A DNA stretch of 64,000 bases from positions 124,001-188,000 of the forward strand of contig JAPKMP010000005.1 in the NCBI GenBank assembly GCA_026645935.1, in the 5' to 3' direction. This stretch comes from Candidatus Villigracilaceae bacterium. Lineage in GTDB: Bacteria > Chloroflexota > Anaerolineae > Anaerolineales > Villigracilaceae. Made by a program: the position numbers and the translations under genes. Below the pieces are notes generated by a model, which made no database searches, was not told the DNA's origin, and was given only the letters and a program-made list of their open reading frames with translations. Positions 17,420 to 25,811 of this stretch are shown here, piece after piece (the first letter of the stretch is position 1; every line of letters starts with the position of its first letter).

Positions 17420-18121
17420 CTATGGCGTGCAACTCACAGGGAAGGAAACCTGTTCCGTTATTTCATTCGGCGACAGAATCTTCAGCTTCACCCAGTATTC
17501 GTTCGGGGCGTTGATGCGGTAGAACTCGTTGATGACCTGCATGCCCGATTGTTCATAGATCAAAGTGCCCACATCCGAGACGACGCCCGTGCTCGCCTCC
17601 CACTGCCATGTGAGCAGGGTGGGACCATTCGTGGTGATCTCCGCTTCGAAGAAAACTGTCTGCGGGAATTGGTCGCAATTGACGACGATCCGGTTCGGCT
17701 CGACGCGCAGATCCACTTTCGTCACGCTGACGAAAGGGTCTGAAACAACAGGCAGGAGAGAAGCATCGCCGCGTTCATCCGTAACCTCGGACGAGACCCA
17801 GCAAAATCCGCCCGGGTTGATGGGATCTTCGACTTGCCACCAGGTTGAATCGTCGTTCCGTCCCACAGCCACAAGCGTTCGACCCTGGCGAATCTCGTTC
17901 AGGCTTAAATAAACCGTTCCGGGACCAAACCTGCAATTGGCAAGTTCCACGATCACCTGCACTCCGATTTCAACAGGCATAGGAGTAGGTGTGACGGGCG
18001 GCTGAGTGGGATCAGTTTGGGTTGCGGGAACAACCGTCGGCGTGGAGGGAGGCGGTGCGACCTGGTTCACGCATCCCGCCAGCACAATTACAAGTCCCGC
18101 AAGCAGGGCAAGGCGATTCAT
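17420..18121 (-). CDS. SH3-type domain lipoprotein
   Basis: The 233-residue protein has a good lipobox (VIVLAGC), a Pro/Thr linker (about 25-50), a bacterial-SH3-like stretch (ANCRFGPGTVYLSLNEIRQGR ... WWQVEDP ... CWVSSEV) and a C-terminal beta-rich domain of about 100 residues with a pair of Cys. It is the third SH3-type exported protein in the window but is not part of the 5.6-7.5 kb pair. It is divergent from the AraC-type regulator. An extracytoplasmic binding role is inferred. Confidence 0.8.
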   Translation of the reverse strand: MNRLALLAGLVIVLAGCVNQVAPPPSTPTVVPATQTDPTQPPVTPTPMPVEIGVQVIVELANCRFGPGTVYLSLNEIRQGRTLVAVGRNDDSTWWQVEDPINPGGFCWVSSEVTDERGDASLLPVVSDPFVSVTKVDLRVEPNRIVVNCDQFPQTVFFEAEITTNGPTLLTWQWEASTGVVSDVGTLIYEQSGMQVINEFYRINAPNEYWVKLKILSPNEITEQVSFPVSCTP

Positions 18122-18182
18122 TTTTCCTCCTTTTTCAAAATATCCATATAACTACAGACGACACGTCCTCGGAAAATCGGTA

Positions 18183-18211
18183 TTGCGGAAATAGAAAATA
18201 TGTTCTATACT
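18183..18211 (+). promoter_or_regulatory. Probable promoter of the AraC-type gene
   Basis: TTGCGG (18183-18188) and TATACT (18206-18211) are 17 nt apart. The start of transcription would lie about 14 nt before the ATG at 18232, leaving a very short leader. Confidence 0.6.
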
Positions 18212-18231
18212 ATTGTATCTTAACTCCTGCC

Positions 18232-19059
18232 ATGCTCCGGTTTCATCAGCCTTCATCTCCTTTGGGAAGATTTGTCGAATCCCTGGTGTATTTCGAGGGG
18301 CTCGACCCTGCCCATTCGCTGGAACGCTTCCTGCCGGACGGCAACACGGAATTGATCTTCAGCCTTTCGGATGAGCCCCAGCACATCCATGATAATGTCA
18401 CTTTGAAAGTCGTTCAATCCTGCCATCGGTCATGGGTCAGCGGAGTGCGCACACAACCCATCACCATCCCTTCCGGCAGGAACAGCCGCATGCTGGTGGC
18501 GGCTTTCCGCAAAGGCGCGGCTTATCCCTTCTATCCCTTCCCCATGCATGAGATCATGGATACGGTTGTGAACGCCGATCTTGTCTTTGGCAGCAGCATC
18601 CTTTCCCTGCGGGAGCAATTGCTCGCCTCAAAATACGTCGAGGTCATGTTCCATCTGGTCGAAAAATTCCTGCTCGAACAAGCCGGGGATCGTATCCATC
18701 TCGAATCCCCTTCGCGTTGTGTGGAGTTCGCCGTAAAGTATCTCGTCTGCGAGCCGCACAAAACCCGCCTGCTGAGCCTTTCAGACCAGATCGGGTATTC
18801 GCAAAAACATTTCATCGATCTTTTCAAGAAACAGGTAGGCGCGACTCCCAAACGCTACCTGCGGATTCTCCGTTTTCAGCACGCGATTCATAAATTGGAA
18901 GCTCACGCCTCACCCCCCGATTGGACCGGGTTCGCCCTCCGAACCGGATTCTACGACCAGGCGCATTTCATCAACGATTTCAGGAGTTTTTCCGGCTTTA
19001 CACCCGCCGAGTATCTGCGTTCGAAAGTGGATACCTTGAACTACGTGCCGGTCCTGTAG
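18232..19059 (+). CDS. AraC-family transcriptional regulator (DUF6597-type N-terminus)
   Basis: From ATG 18232 the protein has 275 residues. The ORF-track start at 18022 overlaps the divergent lipoprotein gene and precedes the promoter, so it is rejected. The N-terminal half (LERFLPDGNTELIFSL and a following beta-rich part) matches the sensory domain often called DUF6597. The C-terminal 100 residues hold two helix-turn-helix motifs, with LSDQIGYSQKHFIDLFKKQVG and ALRTGFYDQAHFINDFRSFSG. The effector is unknown. Small plus-strand genes follow it, starting 80 nt downstream, and could be its targets. Confidence 0.88.
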   Translation: MLRFHQPSSPLGRFVESLVYFEGLDPAHSLERFLPDGNTELIFSLSDEPQHIHDNVTLKVVQSCHRSWVSGVRTQPITIPSGRNSRMLVAAFRKGAAYPFYPFPMHEIMDTVVNADLVFGSSILSLREQLLASKYVEVMFHLVEKFLLEQAGDRIHLESPSRCVEFAVKYLVCEPHKTRLLSLSDQIGYSQKHFIDLFKKQVGATPKRYLRILRFQHAIHKLEAHASPPDWTGFALRTGFYDQAHFINDFRSFSGFTPAEYLRSKVDTLNYVPVL

Positions 19060-19139
19060 GTAAATATTTTCCAATACGCGCAGTGTCGTCTCCGATAGGA
19101 TTATATTCACGCCATTTCATATCCAAAGGAGATAAAACC

Positions 19140-19547
19140 ATGGAAAACCTTTTTATCAATCATCTGGCTGTATTCGTTTGCGCGATTGCCAACCTCGCCC
19201 TGGGCGCATTGTGGTATTCGCCCGCGCTTTTCGGCAAGGCATGGCAAAAAGAAGCCGGTCTGACCGACGAGCAACTTGCCAAACAGAATCCCGCCAAGAC
19301 CTACGGGCTGGCTTTCCTTTTCTCGTGGGTCATGTCCTACAATCTCGCATTCTTTTTGGGGGATTCCGCCACAACACCGGCATGGGGCGCGACGGCGGGC
19401 TTCCTGGCCGGGTTCGGCTGGGCAGCATTGACGATCGCCATCATTGCCCTCTTCGAACAACGCTCGTGGAGATATATCTTCATCAACGGCGGATTCATCA
19501 CTGTATACTTTACCCTGATCGGCTTCATCCTCGGCATCTGGCGTTAA
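19140..19547 (+). CDS. DUF1761 family membrane protein
   Basis: The 135-residue protein has four hydrophobic segments. The start NHLAVFVCAIANLALGALWYSPALFGKAW is characteristic of DUF1761 proteins, which are of unknown function. AAAGGAGAT lies 7 nt before ATG 19140. The ORF track joins it to an upstream, out-of-context extension that overlaps the AraC gene. It heads a run of small genes with similar strong SD sites. Confidence 0.85.
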   Translation: MENLFINHLAVFVCAIANLALGALWYSPALFGKAWQKEAGLTDEQLAKQNPAKTYGLAFLFSWVMSYNLAFFLGDSATTPAWGATAGFLAGFGWAALTIAIIALFEQRSWRYIFINGGFITVYFTLIGFILGIWR

Positions 19548-19559
19548 AGGAGCAGCGAC

Positions 19560-20129
19560 ATGAGCAGTCTCGATAAAGCCATCCAAACCCAACTGGAAAA
19601 CATCCAGAAGAAGACCGGCAAATCGCTTGCAGAGTTGGCCGCGATCGCAAAAAAGAGCGGGTTGACCAAACACGGCGAATTGCGCGAAATGTTCAAGGAA
19701 AAATTCGGGCTGGGTCACGGCGATGCAAACACCCTCGTCCATCATGTGCTCAAGTCTGACGGCACAAGCGCCGCGGCAGGCAAGGCAATGGATGTGGTGT
19801 TGGAAGAAATCTATTCCGGAGCCAGAGCCGCCCAGCGTCCCATCCATGAGGCGTTGATGAAGCAAATCAACAAGTTCGGCGAATTCGAGATCGCGCCAAA
19901 AAAGGGATACGTCAGCCTGAGGCGCAAGAGGCAATTTGCCATGATCGGACCAAAAACGAATGCTCGTTTCGAGGTGGGCATCAACTCAAAGGGGCTGAAT
20001 AAAAATCCGCGACTTATGGCGCAGCCCAAAGGGAGCATGTGCAATTACATCGTGGCGCTGACAGACGCAGGGGAAGTCGATGCGGACCTGATCGCTTGGA
20101 TCAAATCCGCGTATGAGGAAGCCGGGTAG
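19560..20129 (+). CDS. DUF4287 and DUF5655 domain protein
   Basis: The 189-residue cytoplasmic protein has an N-terminal helical part (QTQLENIQKKTGKSLAELAAIAKKSGL) that fits DUF4287. A C-terminal part (about 80-189, KQINKFGEFEIAPKKGYVSLRRKRQFAMIGPKT) fits DUF5655, a domain of unknown function. It starts 12 nt after the DUF1761 stop with GGAGCAG ahead of it, so both are likely on one transcript. Confidence 0.8.
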   Translation: MSSLDKAIQTQLENIQKKTGKSLAELAAIAKKSGLTKHGELREMFKEKFGLGHGDANTLVHHVLKSDGTSAAAGKAMDVVLEEIYSGARAAQRPIHEALMKQINKFGEFEIAPKKGYVSLRRKRQFAMIGPKTNARFEVGINSKGLNKNPRLMAQPKGSMCNYIVALTDAGEVDADLIAWIKSAYEEAG

Positions 20130-20152
20130 ATTCTATTATCAAAGGAGATCAA

Positions 20153-20500
20153 ATGTCGCAACCGTTTGTTTGTCATGTGAAGTGGGGCACATCCGACCCT
20201 GCCGTGCTGGAAAGATTCCTTTCACAATTGTTCGGTTGGAAGTTCCAGGCCTTCGCCCCGGGTTATCTGATGTACCTGCCCGAAGGCGGGGGTGTGAGCG
20301 TGGGAATCAACGCATCCACGCAGATGAGCCCCGGCGGATCGCCGAATGTGTCGATCCGCATTGAGGATATCGATGCCATCCTGTCCAAGGCACAGGAACT
20401 CGGCGGGCGCGTGGCAGTGCCGAAAACCATGATAGGGAACGGCGCCTTTGCCTTCATCAATGCGCCTGACGGCAACATCATCGGCTTGCAACAATTATGA
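20153..20500 (+). CDS. VOC (glyoxalase/bleomycin-resistance-like) family protein
   Basis: The 115-residue protein has a paired beta-alpha-beta-beta-beta pattern typical of the vicinal oxygen chelate fold (FVCHVKWGTSDPAVLERFLSQLFGW ... VSIRIEDIDAILSKAQELGG ... FINAPDGNIIGLQQL). The usual metal-ligand positions are only partly filled: one early His is present, while the terminal Glu is replaced near GLQQ. Enzymatic activity is uncertain. AAAGGAGAT lies just ahead of ATG 20153. Confidence 0.85.
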   Translation: MSQPFVCHVKWGTSDPAVLERFLSQLFGWKFQAFAPGYLMYLPEGGGVSVGINASTQMSPGGSPNVSIRIEDIDAILSKAQELGGRVAVPKTMIGNGAFAFINAPDGNIIGLQQL

Positions 20501-20524
20501 TCCATATCGTCTTCGGAGGTTTTC

Positions 20525-20989
20525 ATGACGGTTGAACAGGCTTTCAAGAACAACCTTATTCAATTAATGACCGAGACGTTCGAGACGCCGATGGGAATCT
20601 ATCTCGACCCCGGGACGTCGCTATTTCAAACGCTTGATGCGATTTCCGCCGAAGAAGCATCGGTCCCCGTCGGCAGGAAGTGTGCCTCGCTTGCCGCTCA
20701 GGTGGCGCATGTGACCTTCTTCATCGAATCCTTCGAGCGATTTGCCCTGCAGGGCGACGACAGCCCGCGCGATTGGGGCTTGATCTGGCGCACGGTGGAA
20801 AAGGTCACACCGCATGAATGGGAAGAGTACAGATCGAAACTGCGCGGCGCTTACGAACGCATGATGAAACTCTTCAACGAGAATACCGCCTGGAACGAAG
20901 ACAGCATCGGGGGAGCACTGTCCATTGTGGTGCATTCGGCGTACCATCTCGGCGAGATCCGTCAGGCGTTATGCATCTTGAAAAGTTGA
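20525..20989 (+). CDS. DinB-like four-helix protein
   Basis: The 154-residue protein is all-helical, with His residues placed as in DinB/YfiT-type metal-binding proteins (AAQVAHVTFFIESF and HSAYHLGEIRQAL). Family members are often thiol-dependent or stress-related enzymes; the substrate here is unknown. CGGAGG precedes the ATG. It follows the VOC gene after 24 nt. Confidence 0.75.
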   Translation: MTVEQAFKNNLIQLMTETFETPMGIYLDPGTSLFQTLDAISAEEASVPVGRKCASLAAQVAHVTFFIESFERFALQGDDSPRDWGLIWRTVEKVTPHEWEEYRSKLRGAYERMMKLFNENTAWNEDSIGGALSIVVHSAYHLGEIRQALCILKS

Positions 20990-21056
20990 GGCGATCTTAT
21001 GATCTCCTTTGACACCAGGGCAATCACAGAAGAATAACGAAAGTCAGGTCAATCAC

Positions 21057-21416
21057 ATGAAATGGATCGTAGCCATCCTTGTCTTTCTTACCGCCGGGTA
21101 CATGCTTTTCGACGGCGTGCGCGCATTGACGGTCGGTGATTACATCACACCAGGGAGCGGAGAGCATGCCGGTCAATTGGGAGCGTGGGCGGGGCTGGTT
21201 TCCTACATTGGCTTCGACCCGCGTTCCGCATTCATAAAATCCATCTTTGTCGTGTACGGTCTGGCCTCATTGATCGCACTCGGCGCATATCTAACAAATC
21301 AGCCCTGGGGGCGAGGCGCGCTAATGATCACCGCTTTATTTGGGTTATGGTATCTGCCCATCGGCACGGCAACCAATATCACAGTTCTAATCCTTCTATT
21401 CTTACAAAAGAGATAG
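21057..21416 (+). CDS. Small polytopic membrane protein
   Basis: From ATG 21057 the protein has 119 residues and about three hydrophobic segments (MKWIVAILVFLTAGYMLFDG, FVVYGLASLIALGAYL, and the C-terminal TNITVLILLFLQKR). The ORF-track start 16 codons upstream adds a polar extension without an SD. I recognise no family. A terminator follows 11 nt after the stop, so this is the last gene of the cluster begun by the AraC-type regulator. Confidence 0.65.
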   Translation: MKWIVAILVFLTAGYMLFDGVRALTVGDYITPGSGEHAGQLGAWAGLVSYIGFDPRSAFIKSIFVVYGLASLIALGAYLTNQPWGRGALMITALFGLWYLPIGTATNITVLILLFLQKR

Positions 21417-21427
21417 GCAAATCTTTC

Positions 21428-21466
21428 CAGCCTGCTCCGAAAGTGAGGCAGGCTGTTTTGCTTTTT
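21428..21466 (+). terminator. Rho-independent terminator
   Basis: CAGCCTGC (21428-21435) pairs perfectly with GCAGGCTG (21448-21455), followed by TTTTGCTTTTT. It closes the 18.2-21.4 kb cluster. Confidence 0.88.
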
Positions 21467-21482
21467 CGGTATAATTTTGGGG

Positions 21483-22361
21483 ATGGTTTTCAAACGGATC
21501 GTCCTGACACTGCTCCTCACGTTGGGGATAACCGCCTGCGCTTCCTTCGGGGTTCGAGGCACGCCCACCCCTTCCGAACCGACACAAACTCCCGCGCCGC
21601 CCACCCCCACCCCGCCGCCTTCCGCGGCATCTGTCAATGGAGAATACATTACAATCGCCGAGTTCGAAGCGGAGCTCGCGCGATTCAAAACCGCGCAAAC
21701 CGCGCTGGGACTTTCCTTCACAGATGAGGATGCCAATAAAATCGTTCTTGAAGACATGATCGCCCAGTTCTTGTTGAGTCAAGCCGCAAGGGAGGAAAAC
21801 TTCGAAGTCAGCGACTCAGACCTCCAGTCCAGGATCGATGCGCTGGCGAGTCAACTTGGGGGCGCCGATGCGTTGAGTCAATGGCAGTCTGCGCACGGGT
21901 ATGACGATGCATCCTTCCGAATCGCGTTGAAGCGTTCCATCGAAGCGGCCTGGATGCGTGACAATATCATTGCGGCTGTACCGGCATCTGCGGAGCAAAT
22001 CCACCTGCGCCAGATTCTGACCTATAATGAGGCGGACGCTCAATCGGCTTTGCAGGAGTTGAACGCGGGAGCCGATTTCGACGAGCTGGCAAGCCAATAC
22101 GACCCGGTGACGAACGGTGAACTCGGCTGGGTGCCGAAAGGCTACCTGCTGGATGCGACTGCGGACGAAGCCGTCTTTGCCTTGCAAGCCGGGGAAGTGA
22201 GCGGCATCATCGCCACTGAAGCCGGGTTTCATATTTTCAAAGCCATCGAACGCGGAGAACACCAACTCTCCCCCGATGCCCTGCTTGCTGTGCAGGAACT
22301 TGCGTTGAAGGAATGGATCTCAGTGCAGCGCGAAAAAAGCGAGATCGTGATTGCGCCGTAA
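21483..22361 (+). CDS. Parvulin-type peptidyl-prolyl isomerase lipoprotein (SurA/PrsA-like)
   Basis: From ATG 21483 the protein has about 292 residues. The leader ends in LGITAC (lipobox) and is followed by a Pro/Thr linker. An N-terminal chaperone region (VNGEYITIAEFEAELARF ... LEDMIAQFLLSQAAREE) resembles SurA. A parvulin domain lies near 175-270 (IHLRQILTYNEADAQSALQELNAGADFDELASQYD ... GELGWVPKGYL ... GFHIFKA). Such proteins fold secreted proteins outside the membrane. It has no neighbour of the same pathway. Confidence 0.88.
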   Translation: MVFKRIVLTLLLTLGITACASFGVRGTPTPSEPTQTPAPPTPTPPPSAASVNGEYITIAEFEAELARFKTAQTALGLSFTDEDANKIVLEDMIAQFLLSQAAREENFEVSDSDLQSRIDALASQLGGADALSQWQSAHGYDDASFRIALKRSIEAAWMRDNIIAAVPASAEQIHLRQILTYNEADAQSALQELNAGADFDELASQYDPVTNGELGWVPKGYLLDATADEAVFALQAGEVSGIIATEAGFHIFKAIERGEHQLSPDALLAVQELALKEWISVQREKSEIVIAP

Positions 22362-22390
22362 TCTTCTTCGAGTGATGTTGGAGTGAATTC

Positions 22391-23131
22391 ATGAGCAAAA
22401 GCAAATTCGATTACGACGATGCCCCGCCGGAGCGCGAACCTGCGCGGATCGAACTCTGGGACATGCTGAGCATTCTCACCCTTCTGCTGACGTTGTGCAT
22501 TGGGGCGTACTTCGTTGCAGTCTTCGCAAACCCAAGTGCAGCGTTCAATTTATTGAAACCCGGTCGCAACGATCCACCCACGCCAACCATCACCCAGATC
22601 CAACCGCCCTCCACATGGACGCCGACACTCCCCGGTCCCTCGGAAACGCCAACACTCACCCTTCTCCCGACGATCACGCTTCCCGCCACGCCGACATTGG
22701 TCTCATTGATCACGCCCTCGGTTACCCCCACCCCGACCCGCACACCCAAAGCGCCGTTTACTCATACTATTTCACAAATTAGCAGTGAGGCATATCATCC
22801 TGAGCTAGGATGCAATTGGCAAGGTGTCGCAGGGAGAGTGGTAGGCCCAAATAACGAAGAACTTAATGGTTATATTATTCTTTTGAATGGTTTCTATAAT
22901 GGAAAATCATTCGAAGAGTATAAGGCGGCAGGGATAGCTCAAATTTACGGCAGATCAGGGTTTGAATTTCAATTAGAAACCGGGAGTTCTCCAATAGACT
23001 CTAAGGGCTTGCTTGCTATACAGGTTTTCGATTTTCAATCAGGACGACCTGTTACCGATAAAATACCAATCGATACATCTAGCGACTGTTCAAGAAATCT
23101 TGTAATAGTACTATTCAAAAAGAATCCTTGA
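22391..23131 (+). CDS. Membrane protein with Thr/Pro linker and compositionally distinct C-terminal domain
   Basis: The 246-residue protein has an acidic cytoplasmic N-terminus, one membrane segment (about 25-47), a Thr/Pro linker (about 60-122) and an extracytoplasmic domain (about 125-246) with two Cys (ELGCNWQGVAGRVVG ... SSDCSRN). The linker is GC-rich and repetitive. From about base 22755 the coding sequence turns clearly AT-rich and uses different codons (ATA, TTA, AAT), unlike its neighbours. This suggests that the C-terminal domain was acquired separately. The function is unknown. Confidence 0.7.
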   Translation: MSKSKFDYDDAPPEREPARIELWDMLSILTLLLTLCIGAYFVAVFANPSAAFNLLKPGRNDPPTPTITQIQPPSTWTPTLPGPSETPTLTLLPTITLPATPTLVSLITPSVTPTPTRTPKAPFTHTISQISSEAYHPELGCNWQGVAGRVVGPNNEELNGYIILLNGFYNGKSFEEYKAAGIAQIYGRSGFEFQLETGSSPIDSKGLLAIQVFDFQSGRPVTDKIPIDTSSDCSRNLVIVLFKKNP

Positions 23132-23135
23132 AATG

Positions 23136-23165
23136 AAAATCCGCCGAACAAATCGGCGGATTTTT
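23136..23165 (+). terminator. Rho-independent terminator
   Basis: AAAATCCGCCG (23136-23146) pairs with CGGCGGATTTTT (23154-23165) over a 7-nt loop. It starts 4 nt after the stop of the membrane protein gene and may also serve the convergent ftsK gene because both flanks are A/T-rich. Confidence 0.92.
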
Positions 23166-23178
23166 ATTACTCAATAAC

Positions 23179-25497
23179 CTACTCCCCTGCCTTGCTTTGC
23201 GGCGGCGGGACATCTCCATAATCCAACACCTGCCGCATTTGGGTCGCCCCTTCAGGCGGACCGACGATCTTCTTATCCTCCATTGTATCCATCAGCCGCG
23301 AAGCGCGGGTGTAACCGATTCGCAGGCGGCGTTGAAGCATCGAAACGGAACCTTTGCCTTCTTTGCGAACAATTGCAACAGCGTCATCGAAAAGCGGATC
23401 GCCGTTGATTTTTTTTGTCTCTTCCCATAAAGGCGCTTGTTTGAGCGGCACATTATCGGGGATGGTCTCGTGCGGCGCGCCCCCCGCAGCGACATACGGA
23501 TTGGTATTCCCCGCCTGGTCCCGCCAGTAATCCACCAGTTTATGGATCTCACCATCCGAGACGAACACACCCTGCAAGCGGACGGGCGCAGGCGCATCGG
23601 GCGCCTGATAGAGCATGTCGCCGCGCCCAAGCAATCTCTCCGCGCCGGGCTGGTCGAGGATGACGCGGCTGTCCGTGTTGGATGCAACAGCGAAGGCGAT
23701 GCGCGCCGGGAAATTGGCTTTGATCAAACCGGTCACCACATCCACAGACGGGCGCTGGGTCGCGAGGATCATATGAATCCCCGTCGCACGCGCGAGTTGC
23801 GCGAGGCGCGTGATCGTTCGTTCGGTTTCGTCCGGCGCGATCATCATCAAGTCCGCCAGTTCGTCGATCACAACCATCAGGAAGGGCAGTTTTTTCTGTC
23901 CCTGAAGTTTCATCTTGGCATTGTAGTCCACGATGTTGCGCGACCCGGCTTGCGCGAAGAGATGATAGCGCTTGTCCATCTCGCGCGTGATCCATTGCAG
24001 CGCGCCGATGACCCGTTCCATTTCGACGACGACGGGACCGAGCAGATGCGGAACGCCATTGTAGCCGGTCAACTCCACGCGCTTCGGGTCGACAAGCACC
24101 ACGCGCAGGTCGTCGGGCGTGTGATACAACAACATGCAGGTCAGAATGGAATTGACGCAAACCGATTTACCCGAGCCGGTTGTCCCTGCGATCAACAAAT
24201 GCGGCATGTTTTCGATGCTGGCGATCGAGGGCAGTCCCGCCACATCGCGCCCGAGCGCAAAGGCAAGCGGCTTTCTAAAATTCTTAAAAACCTCGCCCTC
24301 CAAAATATCCCGCAGGGCAACCCGCGCCATTTCGTCGTTCGGCACTTCGATGCCGACATAACTATGCCCCGGCACCGGAGCCTGAATGCGGATGCGCGGC
24401 GCAGCCAATGCGAGCGCGAGGTCGTCTGCGAGGGATGCGATCTTGCTGACTCTGACTCTCGTCCGCACCCCGCCTCGGGACTCAAGAAAAAGCGGCTCGA
24501 CCCCAAATTGCGTGATCGTCGGTCCGCGGCTGATCGCCACCACCTGCGCTGGCGCGCCAAAGGATGCAAGCGTATCTTCGATAAGTCTCGCGCGCTGCTG
24601 GATGAATTCATCGTTGACCGTCGCTTCGCCGCCCGGGTCGAGAATATCGGCAAGGTCGGGAAGTTTCCATTCGATGACTCGCTGTCCGCTGCGGGTTTGG
24701 ATGGGCTGTGCGGGCACAGGCACCGTTTCCACGACGGGCATGGCGGATGAATCGATCGGGGTGAGTCCGTTCGAAGGGGATGAATCAGGGTTGAGCGGGG
24801 TTGGAGGCGCAACGGGACGGTGAAGGATTTCCCTAATCTTTTGATTCAACGGTCTGAGCCAGAAGAAGAGTTCGGTGACGGGTTTGTCCAGCGTGACAGC
24901 GAAGCCGATGATCAGCCACGCGATCAAGGCGATGACCGAGCCGCCTCCGCCGAATCCTGCCCAAAGCATTCGTTGAAAGAGACCGCCCAACGCACCACCG
25001 CCCTGCCCCGTCAACGCGACTGCTTCCGCGTTTTCAACATCTGTGATGATGGAATGCAAAACGGTGAGAAGCCAGAGGAAAAGGATGGCGCTCCCGATGG
25101 CTCGCTCGAGAGTGAGCGGCGGGATGCGCTCGATCTTACGGAAGACCAGCCACAAGCCAAAGACCAACAGGCCGATGGGAAGGACGTACACGCCCCAGCC
25201 GAATAACTGCGCAAGAAAAAGGATCGCGCCGCCAATGATGATGGAACGATTCACCGAGATCAATCCCAATAGAATGATAAGACCGAGAAACGCGAGAATG
25301 ATGCCGACGACATCCAGTTTGCGTTCGGGGGAAAGTTTTTCCCACCATGATGGCTCACGCTGCGGCGGCGGAGGCGGCGCTTTGTGTTTCGCTCCCCCCC
25401 TGGTGTGCGGAATCGCGCCTCCCTTTTTTTGCGAGAGGGTTTTGCCAAAAGGTTTTCCGCTTTTCTTCTGCGGCGCGGTTGGTTTTAGCAGGGGCAT
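23179..25497 (-). CDS. ftsK: DNA translocase FtsK/SpoIIIE
   Basis: This protein pumps chromosomal DNA through the division septum. From ATG 25497 it has 772 residues; the ORF-track start at 25590 lacks support. The basic N-terminus is followed by about four membrane segments (about 50-210), a short Pro/Ser linker and the FtsK motor. Walker A (GTTGSGKS) is near residues 430-440 and Walker B (MVVIDELADLMM) about 90 residues later. The C-terminal gamma winged-helix domain (GSVSMLQRRLRIGYTRASRLMD) recognises polar DNA motifs. The linker is short compared with E. coli FtsK and more like SpoIIIE. It is transcribed alone, convergent with the preceding gene. Confidence 0.96.
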   Translation of the reverse strand: MPLLKPTAPQKKSGKPFGKTLSQKKGGAIPHTRGGAKHKAPPPPPQREPSWWEKLSPERKLDVVGIILAFLGLIILLGLISVNRSIIIGGAILFLAQLFGWGVYVLPIGLLVFGLWLVFRKIERIPPLTLERAIGSAILFLWLLTVLHSIITDVENAEAVALTGQGGGALGGLFQRMLWAGFGGGGSVIALIAWLIIGFAVTLDKPVTELFFWLRPLNQKIREILHRPVAPPTPLNPDSSPSNGLTPIDSSAMPVVETVPVPAQPIQTRSGQRVIEWKLPDLADILDPGGEATVNDEFIQQRARLIEDTLASFGAPAQVVAISRGPTITQFGVEPLFLESRGGVRTRVRVSKIASLADDLALALAAPRIRIQAPVPGHSYVGIEVPNDEMARVALRDILEGEVFKNFRKPLAFALGRDVAGLPSIASIENMPHLLIAGTTGSGKSVCVNSILTCMLLYHTPDDLRVVLVDPKRVELTGYNGVPHLLGPVVVEMERVIGALQWITREMDKRYHLFAQAGSRNIVDYNAKMKLQGQKKLPFLMVVIDELADLMMIAPDETERTITRLAQLARATGIHMILATQRPSVDVVTGLIKANFPARIAFAVASNTDSRVILDQPGAERLLGRGDMLYQAPDAPAPVRLQGVFVSDGEIHKLVDYWRDQAGNTNPYVAAGGAPHETIPDNVPLKQAPLWEETKKINGDPLFDDAVAIVRKEGKGSVSMLQRRLRIGYTRASRLMDTMEDKKIVGPPEGATQMRQVLDYGDVPPPQSKAGE

Positions 25498-25628
25498 TTC
25501 GATTGGAGATCGGAGATCCAGCGAGTTGGGTGAGATGTAAAGCGTATATGTAATTGGTAATAAAGTATCGTTTGAGTCATTATAGCACAAATGGTCTGTT
25601 TATCTTTTTTGTTCATCCTCTTCATTGT

Positions 25629-25663
25629 CACCTGTGCCTGCACCAGTGCCGCAGGCACAGGTG
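25629..25663. repeat. Perfect 13-bp inverted repeat between ftsK and rnz
   Basis: CACCTGTGCCTGC (25629-25641) and GCAGGCACAGGTG (25651-25663) are exact inverted copies with a 9-nt loop. No T-tract follows on either strand, so it is not a standard terminator. It lies in the divergent spacer upstream of both genes. Confidence 0.7.
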
Positions 25664-25694
25664 AGCCAAGCGTAAAATCTCGAATGCCATCTCA

Positions 25695-25723
25695 GAGACC
25701 CTTCTCTATCGTTCAGGGTGACA
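25695..25723 (-). repeat. Degenerate dispersed-repeat copy
   Basis: The sequence GAGACCCTTCTCTATCGTTC continues to CAGGGTGACA. Read on the minus strand it is a degraded form of the GTCACCCTGAGCG-AGCGAAGGGTCTC repeat type, also seen translated at 10621-10644. Confidence 0.45.
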
Positions 25724-25811
25724 GAGCATAAGTTAAGGTAAAATTGCAAGGCTTAACTTACGATTGAGTCGCGGGGCAGGCAATATCTCCGCAGTTGGAT
25801 AGGACTTCAAT

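Noticed and set aside
23437-24750. 437-residue plus-strand ORF opposite ftsK
   Set aside because: Antisense shadow of a highly conserved gene, with His/Arg/Asp-rich low-information sequence.
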